64,000 nt of DNA from Ohtaekwangia sp036503775 (GTDB lineage: Bacteria > Bacteroidota > Bacteroidia > Cytophagales > Cyclobacteriaceae). Position 1 is the first letter of the stretch; each line of letters starts with the position of its first letter. Below the pieces are notes generated by a model. The model saw only the letters and a list, made by a program, of their open reading frames with translations, was not told where the DNA came from and did no database searches. Positions 60,167 through 64,000 of this stretch are shown in pieces. The DNA is taken from positions 27,555-91,554 of the forward strand of contig DASXWH010000294.1 in assembly GCA_036503775.1 (NCBI GenBank). The letters run 5' to 3'. The position numbers and the translations under genes were made by a program.

Positions 60167-60532
60167 ATGCTGAATAATCAAAAACGTGATGCGATAATCA
60201 GTTTGTTATTACAATTAGTAAGGTGGGTTTTGGTTATATGCATCATGATAACCAGTACGTGGTTTCTGGCTGTCACATTCTCGCCCGTTCCACTGGTATT
60301 TGAATCGATGCTAAGCCTGATCGGATATGTAACCTTTTATTCAGTTATGTTCGGAACACTTCCTGCACTGGGTCTGTTGATCGGAATGGTTTTACGAATT
60401 AAGTACCGGTCTGAATTTTCAGATAACCCCAAAACTGAAATACAATTGCTGATCATTAACCTGATCCTTATTGCAGTGTCAAGCCTGATCTTTTGGATCA
60501 AGCTTTATTTTTTCACACTCCCGATGGTATAA
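60167..60532 (+). CDS. Small three-helix membrane protein
   Basis: The 121-residue protein has three or four hydrophobic helices (LVRWVLVICIMITSTWFLAV, GYVTFYSVMFGTLPALGLLIGMVL, LLIINLILIAVSSLIFWIKL) and no visible motif. No family is recognised. It stands alone between the channel gene and the cytochrome gene, which starts 102 bp further on. Confidence 0.65.
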   Translation: MLNNQKRDAIISLLLQLVRWVLVICIMITSTWFLAVTFSPVPLVFESMLSLIGYVTFYSVMFGTLPALGLLIGMVLRIKYRSEFSDNPKTEIQLLIINLILIAVSSLIFWIKLYFFTLPMV

Positions 60533-60634
60533 GGATAGCCAGGGAGTAACGACATGCAATAATCCAACGCTGAAGATTTACAGTATATTAGATGCGGATA
60601 ACCTCCCGAACGTAAACCAAACCATCCTGACCCT

Positions 60635-61615
60635 ATGAAGAAGTTCCTGAAAGTTCTTGGCATTATGGTGATGATCATTATGGTCGCAGTAAGTGCCTTA
60701 CTGGTCTACATTAAAACAGCTTTGCCTGATGTTGGCGAAGCAGAAGATATCAAAATAGAATATACTGCAGAACGTATTGCCCGGGGTGAATACCTCGCCA
60801 ACAGTGTGAATGTGTGTATGGATTGTCATTCAACGCGCGACTGGTCTAAATTTTCCGGGCCACTGGTTGAAGGAACATTTGGGCAGGGAGGAGATCGTTT
60901 TGATCAGTCTGTCGGGATGCCAGGAGTTTTCTATGCAAAGAATATCACACCGGCTGGCATCTCGCGTTACACCGATGGAGAATTGTTTCGTGTGATCACT
61001 ACAGGTGTTACTAAAGAAGGTCGCGCCATGTTTCCGCTGATGCCGTATCCGTATTACGGCAGAATGGATCGCGAAGATGTTTATTCGGTCATCGCCTACA
61101 TTCGTTCTTTATCTCCCATCAAAAATGAAGTACCGGAATCCACTCCTGATTTCCCGATGAATTTTATTATCAATACCATTCCGCAGAAGGCTGAGCTGCA
61201 ACAGAAGCCGGATCCGTCAGACCAGTTGGCGTATGGAGCATACATGGCTAATGCCAGCGGATGCGTTGAATGCCATACGCGCTTTGAGAAAGGACAGATC
61301 GTTAAAGAATTTTCTTTTGGAGGAGGCCGTGAATTTTCTTTTCCGGACGGCTCTGTTGTTCGTTCATCAAACATTTCACCGCATCCTGAAACAGGAATAG
61401 GCAAGTGGACGAAGGAAAATTTCATTACCCGTTTCAAGAGCTATACAGATTCTGCGTATGTAGTGCCTTCAGTCGGCAGAGGTGAATTCAATACCATCAT
61501 GCCCTGGACGATGTATGGAAAAATGACGGAAGAAGATCTTGCTGCGATCTATACCTATTTAAAAACAGTTGCTCCGGTAGATCAGGCCATAGAAAAATTT
61601 ACAGCAGCGAAATAG
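60635..61615 (+). CDS. Dihaem c-type cytochrome
   Basis: The 326-residue protein has an N-terminal membrane anchor or signal (LGIMVMIIMVAVSALLVYI) and two cytochrome c domains, with CMDCH (about 63-67) and CVECH (about 209-213) haem sites. Both domains contain a YxRxxREDVYSVIAYI-like or TEEDLAAIYTYL helix, and a Met ligand is likely in each (MFPLMPYPYYGRM; NTIMPWTMYGKM). It would carry electrons in the periplasm, similar to cytochrome subunits of dehydrogenases. No partner enzyme is adjacent. Confidence 0.92.
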   Translation: MKKFLKVLGIMVMIIMVAVSALLVYIKTALPDVGEAEDIKIEYTAERIARGEYLANSVNVCMDCHSTRDWSKFSGPLVEGTFGQGGDRFDQSVGMPGVFYAKNITPAGISRYTDGELFRVITTGVTKEGRAMFPLMPYPYYGRMDREDVYSVIAYIRSLSPIKNEVPESTPDFPMNFIINTIPQKAELQQKPDPSDQLAYGAYMANASGCVECHTRFEKGQIVKEFSFGGGREFSFPDGSVVRSSNISPHPETGIGKWTKENFITRFKSYTDSAYVVPSVGRGEFNTIMPWTMYGKMTEEDLAAIYTYLKTVAPVDQAIEKFTAAK

Positions 61616-61667
61616 ACAGGCATTTGTTTTTATTGAATTGGTTGTTGGACTGTACAGTCTGATGACT

Positions 61668-61700
61668 TCAGCACGCATCACTAAGAATGCGTGAGGCTGA
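61668..61700. other. Bulged hairpin after the cytochrome gene
   Basis: TCAGC-ACGCAT (61668-61678) pairs with ATGCGT and GCTGA (61687-61692, 61696-61700) around a GAG bulge. It lies 53 bp after the cytochrome stop, and GTTTGATATTT follows. It may act as a weak terminator. The remaining ~90 bp to the next start hold only an A-rich TTAACGTTTG that could be its -7 element. Confidence 0.4.
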
Positions 61701-61791
61701 GTTTGATATTTACTGTAACAATCCCCACCTTTCTCGCTCTTGCTCAAGTGGATAAAAAAGTGTATTATTAACGTTTGCAACACCATATTTA

Positions 61792-62562
61792 ATGCCCAGG
61801 AAAGCATCCGTGCTTAAAAAAGGTCCCTCCCTCGTCTTGGTAATGCTTGCATTCTTCTGTCATGCCCAAACTCCGGCAGACTGTCCCTTGGAAGGTGAAT
61901 GTGCGCCCTGCGAAGCCGGTATGATCAGTATTACCCTCGAATTCCGTGGAGCCGTTGCTTCACTGGTTACGGTGGAAGACAAGAAAACCGTGATCTTCTC
62001 CGGACAGGTGTCACCGAATGGAGATATTGTTATTGTACCCCAGGGCCGTCCGAATTTTCAGGGCAATACCCTCGAAGTAAAAGTCAACGATGTTCTCAAT
62101 ACGTCACTGAACACAAAGTGCAACATTCCCATATTCGTCAATGCTGTTTATGGTGATTTTGTGGTGATGGCCGGAGAAAGCAAACAAGGCGGGCCGATCT
62201 GTTGTGCTCCCAAACCACCGGATCCTACTGACCCCACTGATCCGACAGATCCCGATCCCACTGATCCTGAGCAAGAATTTCCATTTGTTATCTCCAAAGT
62301 GGTTACTCCGAATGGCGATGGTCAGAATGATGTATGGGTGTTGCTGAACATAGAGCAGTTTTCAGAAACACATGTAACGATTGTTGATCGCTGGGGGAGT
62401 ACGATCTATGAAGCATCCGGTTATGATAACCGGAATGTGGCATGGAATGGCGAAAATAAAAACGGAGGCAAGGCTCCCACCGGAACATACTTTTATTCTT
62501 TCCGCGGAAAGTTAACATCATCCGTATTCGAGAAGCAGGGCTCCATTGAATTAATCCGTTAA
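61792..62562 (+). CDS. Secreted protein with gliding-motility (CHU_C, type-B) C-terminal domain
   Basis: The 256-residue protein has a signal peptide (SLVLVMLAFFCHAQ), a 120-residue N-terminal domain with CPLEGECAPCEAG, a low-complexity linker of DPT/TDP repeats (about 142-162) and a C-terminal gliding-type domain (about 165-256): ISKVVTPNGDGQNDVWVLLN, VTIVDRWGSTIYEASGYDNR, GTYFYSFRGKL. Such type-B domains direct export by the type IX secretion system, typically with a dedicated PorP/SprF partner, which is encoded 2 bp downstream. It is unusually short for the class. Confidence 0.92.
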   Translation: MPRKASVLKKGPSLVLVMLAFFCHAQTPADCPLEGECAPCEAGMISITLEFRGAVASLVTVEDKKTVIFSGQVSPNGDIVIVPQGRPNFQGNTLEVKVNDVLNTSLNTKCNIPIFVNAVYGDFVVMAGESKQGGPICCAPKPPDPTDPTDPTDPDPTDPEQEFPFVISKVVTPNGDGQNDVWVLLNIEQFSETHVTIVDRWGSTIYEASGYDNRNVAWNGENKNGGKAPTGTYFYSFRGKLTSSVFEKQGSIELIR

Positions 62563-62564
62563 CT

Positions 62565-63509
62565 ATGATTCAAAGGAGCACCCGTTCATATCGATTCATA
62601 CTGCAGGCGGGTTTGTTGCTTGGTTTTGTTCTCGTGTGTACATCATCTGCTTTTTCACAGCAGCGTGTTCAGTTCAGTCAATACATGTTCAACGGGTTGA
62701 TCATCAACCCTGCCTATGCCGGAGCGGAAGAAGCACTCAGCTTAACGCTCATGCATCGTATGCAATGGACAGGGATCGATGGGGCTCCGGTTACACAAAC
62801 ACTATCGGGTCATTCACTCTTCCGGAAAAAAAGCATGGGCCTCGGGTTCTCACTCGTCAATGATAAAATCGGAGTACATAAGAATTTAACCGCCATGGGA
62901 AGCTATGCATACCATCTTCCGGTATCCAATTCATCGTGGCTTTCCTTCGGACTGCAAGCCGGTATTCACAACCGTAAATCAGATTATGCTTCATTATATG
63001 ATGGTTCAGGTAATGATCCGCTTGTATCGGCATCGGGCTTGACCCAAACCTCCTTTGATATGGGTACCGGAGTTTATTTCCGGAGTCCGCGTCTGCATGT
63101 GGGTTTGTCTGCCCCGGAATTGCTTCCTGAAAAGTCTGTGGTCAACGACAGTCTCACGGTACACTGGGACAACACCACGTGGTTTTTATTTTCAAAGTAC
63201 ATTATCACCCTTAACGATCACATCAACCTGGAGCCGGGCCTGTTGGTGAAATATTTTCCGGATACTCCCATTTCCATTGATGTGAACCTGAATGCTGTGT
63301 TCTATGATGCAGTCTCCTTCGGACTTTCCTACCGGAAGGATGAATCGGTTGATTTCCTCCTGCGCGCAAAGGTCACACCGCAGTTTCAATTCGGATATGC
63401 TTATGATTACCCGACAGGAGAAATTCCAAAGACTGCGGGTGGCTCGCATGAGCTCATGCTGAATTACAGATTCCGGTATGCGTACACGAAAGTAGATTCT
63501 CCGCGATGA
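62565..63509 (+). CDS. PorP/SprF-family type IX secretion outer-membrane protein
   Basis: The 314-residue protein has a signal peptide and the PorP/SprF opening FSQQRVQFSQYMFNGLIINP, AYAGAEEALSLTLMHRMQWT, GAPVTQTLSGHSLF, followed by a 14-strand-type barrel. These proteins help secrete or anchor substrates with type-B C-terminal domains. It begins 2 bp after such a substrate and overlaps the next gene by 4 bp (ATGA), so the three are one operon. Confidence 0.95.
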   Translation: MIQRSTRSYRFILQAGLLLGFVLVCTSSAFSQQRVQFSQYMFNGLIINPAYAGAEEALSLTLMHRMQWTGIDGAPVTQTLSGHSLFRKKSMGLGFSLVNDKIGVHKNLTAMGSYAYHLPVSNSSWLSFGLQAGIHNRKSDYASLYDGSGNDPLVSASGLTQTSFDMGTGVYFRSPRLHVGLSAPELLPEKSVVNDSLTVHWDNTTWFLFSKYIITLNDHINLEPGLLVKYFPDTPISIDVNLNAVFYDAVSFGLSYRKDESVDFLLRAKVTPQFQFGYAYDYPTGEIPKTAGGSHELMLNYRFRYAYTKVDSPR

Positions 63510-64000
63510 GGATATCGTATCAACGATATGGCCGTGTAAAGAAAGTGATCGTGACAATCATTCTGTCGCTGACAATTTCTATTGGCATTTGCCAGACGAT
63601 GTTCACCGCTTTCCAGAGCAGCCAGCGGAAGGCAGATCAGGCTTACAGTGATAAGAATTACCGCGAAGCCGCTGCTCGCTATGAAAGCATCTTCAGTAAA
63701 CACCCGGTTGAAGAAGTTAACCTTCGCATTGCCCGGAGCTATTACTTCATGCGTGAATACGCATCGGCCGTTACGTGGTACGAAAAATCAATAAGTAAAT
63801 ACGGTGCGTTACAGACCACCGATCAATATTATCTGGCTGAATCCTATACCAGCCTCGGTAATTATGAACAGGCGGTTCAGCAGTACAATGCCATCCTGGC
63901 CCGTTCGTCAGACGATATACTGGTCGCCAAAAAGATCTGGCGGCTAAAGAACATCCAGTATCTATATGAAGACTCTTTGCATTATGTAGTTCAGGAGATC
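63506..64000 (+). CDS. TPR protein of a T9SS/gliding operon (3' truncated, PorE-like)
   Basis: A frame opens at ATG 63506 (MRISYQRYGRVKKV), overlapping the PorP/SprF stop by 4 bp, and stays open to the window end, giving 165 residues. It has a signal peptide (VIVTIILSLTISIGICQ) and tetratricopeptide repeats (KADQAYSDKNYREAAARYES, IARSYYFMREYASAVTWYEK, LAESYTSLGNYEQAVQQYN). In Bacteroidetes the gene after porP/sprF often encodes a TPR plus OmpA-domain protein such as PorE, which binds peptidoglycan. The OmpA part would lie outside, so that identity is inferred. Confidence 0.85.
   Translation, partial: MRISYQRYGRVKKVIVTIILSLTISIGICQTMFTAFQSSQRKADQAYSDKNYREAAARYESIFSKHPVEEVNLRIARSYYFMREYASAVTWYEKSISKYGALQTTDQYYLAESYTSLGNYEQAVQQYNAILARSSDDILVAKKIWRLKNIQYLYEDSLHYVVQEI

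Noticed and set aside
62221..62275. Short tandem DNA repeat, CRISPR-like at a glance
   Set aside because: It is the in-frame coding sequence of a DPT/TDP linker in the type-B CTD protein, with no spacers.

Overview
The window looks like a chromosomal segment of a non-Bacteroides Bacteroidetes, probably a gliding Cytophagales or Chitinophagales relative (inferred). The support is a SusC/SusD pair, many SPII lipoproteins, a gliding/T9SS C-terminal domain protein next to PorP/SprF, -7 elements of the TAnnTTTG type, weak Shine-Dalgarno signals, and rhamnose genes of Bacteroidetes type. I saw no rRNA, tRNA, CRISPR array, transposase or phage gene.

Region 1 (1-12.0 kb) is a nitrogen-oxide and copper block. 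It opens with the end of nosF and with nosY (N2O reductase maturation ABC transporter), then a fasciclin lipoprotein, a group III truncated haemoglobin and an unrecognised Cys-rich 606-residue protein. On the minus strand lie ric/scdA (Fe-S repair), a B12-dependent ribonucleotide reductase and a Crp/Fnr regulator. Divergent from these are a small CxxxC protein, a Met/His-rich lipoprotein and a TonB receptor carrying the CxxxM and HxM copper motifs of OprC/NosA. Two identical half-site palindromes TATGAT-N4-ATCATA (1251, 7641) sit upstream of the fasciclin/haemoglobin and ric transcription units and suggest one Fnr/Dnr-type regulon. An ECF sigma factor and two small proteins close the block.

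Region 2 (12.0-36.5 kb) is a rhamnogalacturonan-I locus. A five-gene minus-strand operon (rhaT, fused aldolase/dehydrogenase, rhaM, isomerase, kinase) catabolises L-rhamnose. It is followed by a GH106 rhamnosidase, SusD/SusC, GH105, an unassigned (alpha/alpha)6 glycosidase, a GntR regulator with a sugar-sensing domain, and an operon of a Tat-exported beta-propeller protein, a Tat-exported Gfo/Idh/MocA protein and a PL11 lyase. At least four promoters here, and one apparently orphan promoter that may make a ~90-nt RNA, share a box close to AGTACAGGACAG placed 19-20 nt before a TAnnTTTG-like element. Two of them also carry a GCAATCGATTGC palindrome at the predicted start of transcription.

Region 3 (36.5-56 kb) is housekeeping and mixed: a split YeeE/YedE sulfur transporter, Kup potassium uptake beside a short KdpD/KdpE-like two-component system, a lone receiver protein, an FdhF/YdeP-type molybdopterin oxidoreductase, membrane proteins, TspO, topoisomerase IB, an HD protein with a DUF3445 haem protein, a Spy-like protein, a VOC protein and an acyltransferase.

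Region 4 (56-64 kb) has an outer-membrane porin, an esterase with a TPR tail, an MscS channel, a dihaem cytochrome c, and a T9SS/gliding cluster (type-B CTD protein, PorP/SprF, TPR protein) that runs off the right edge.
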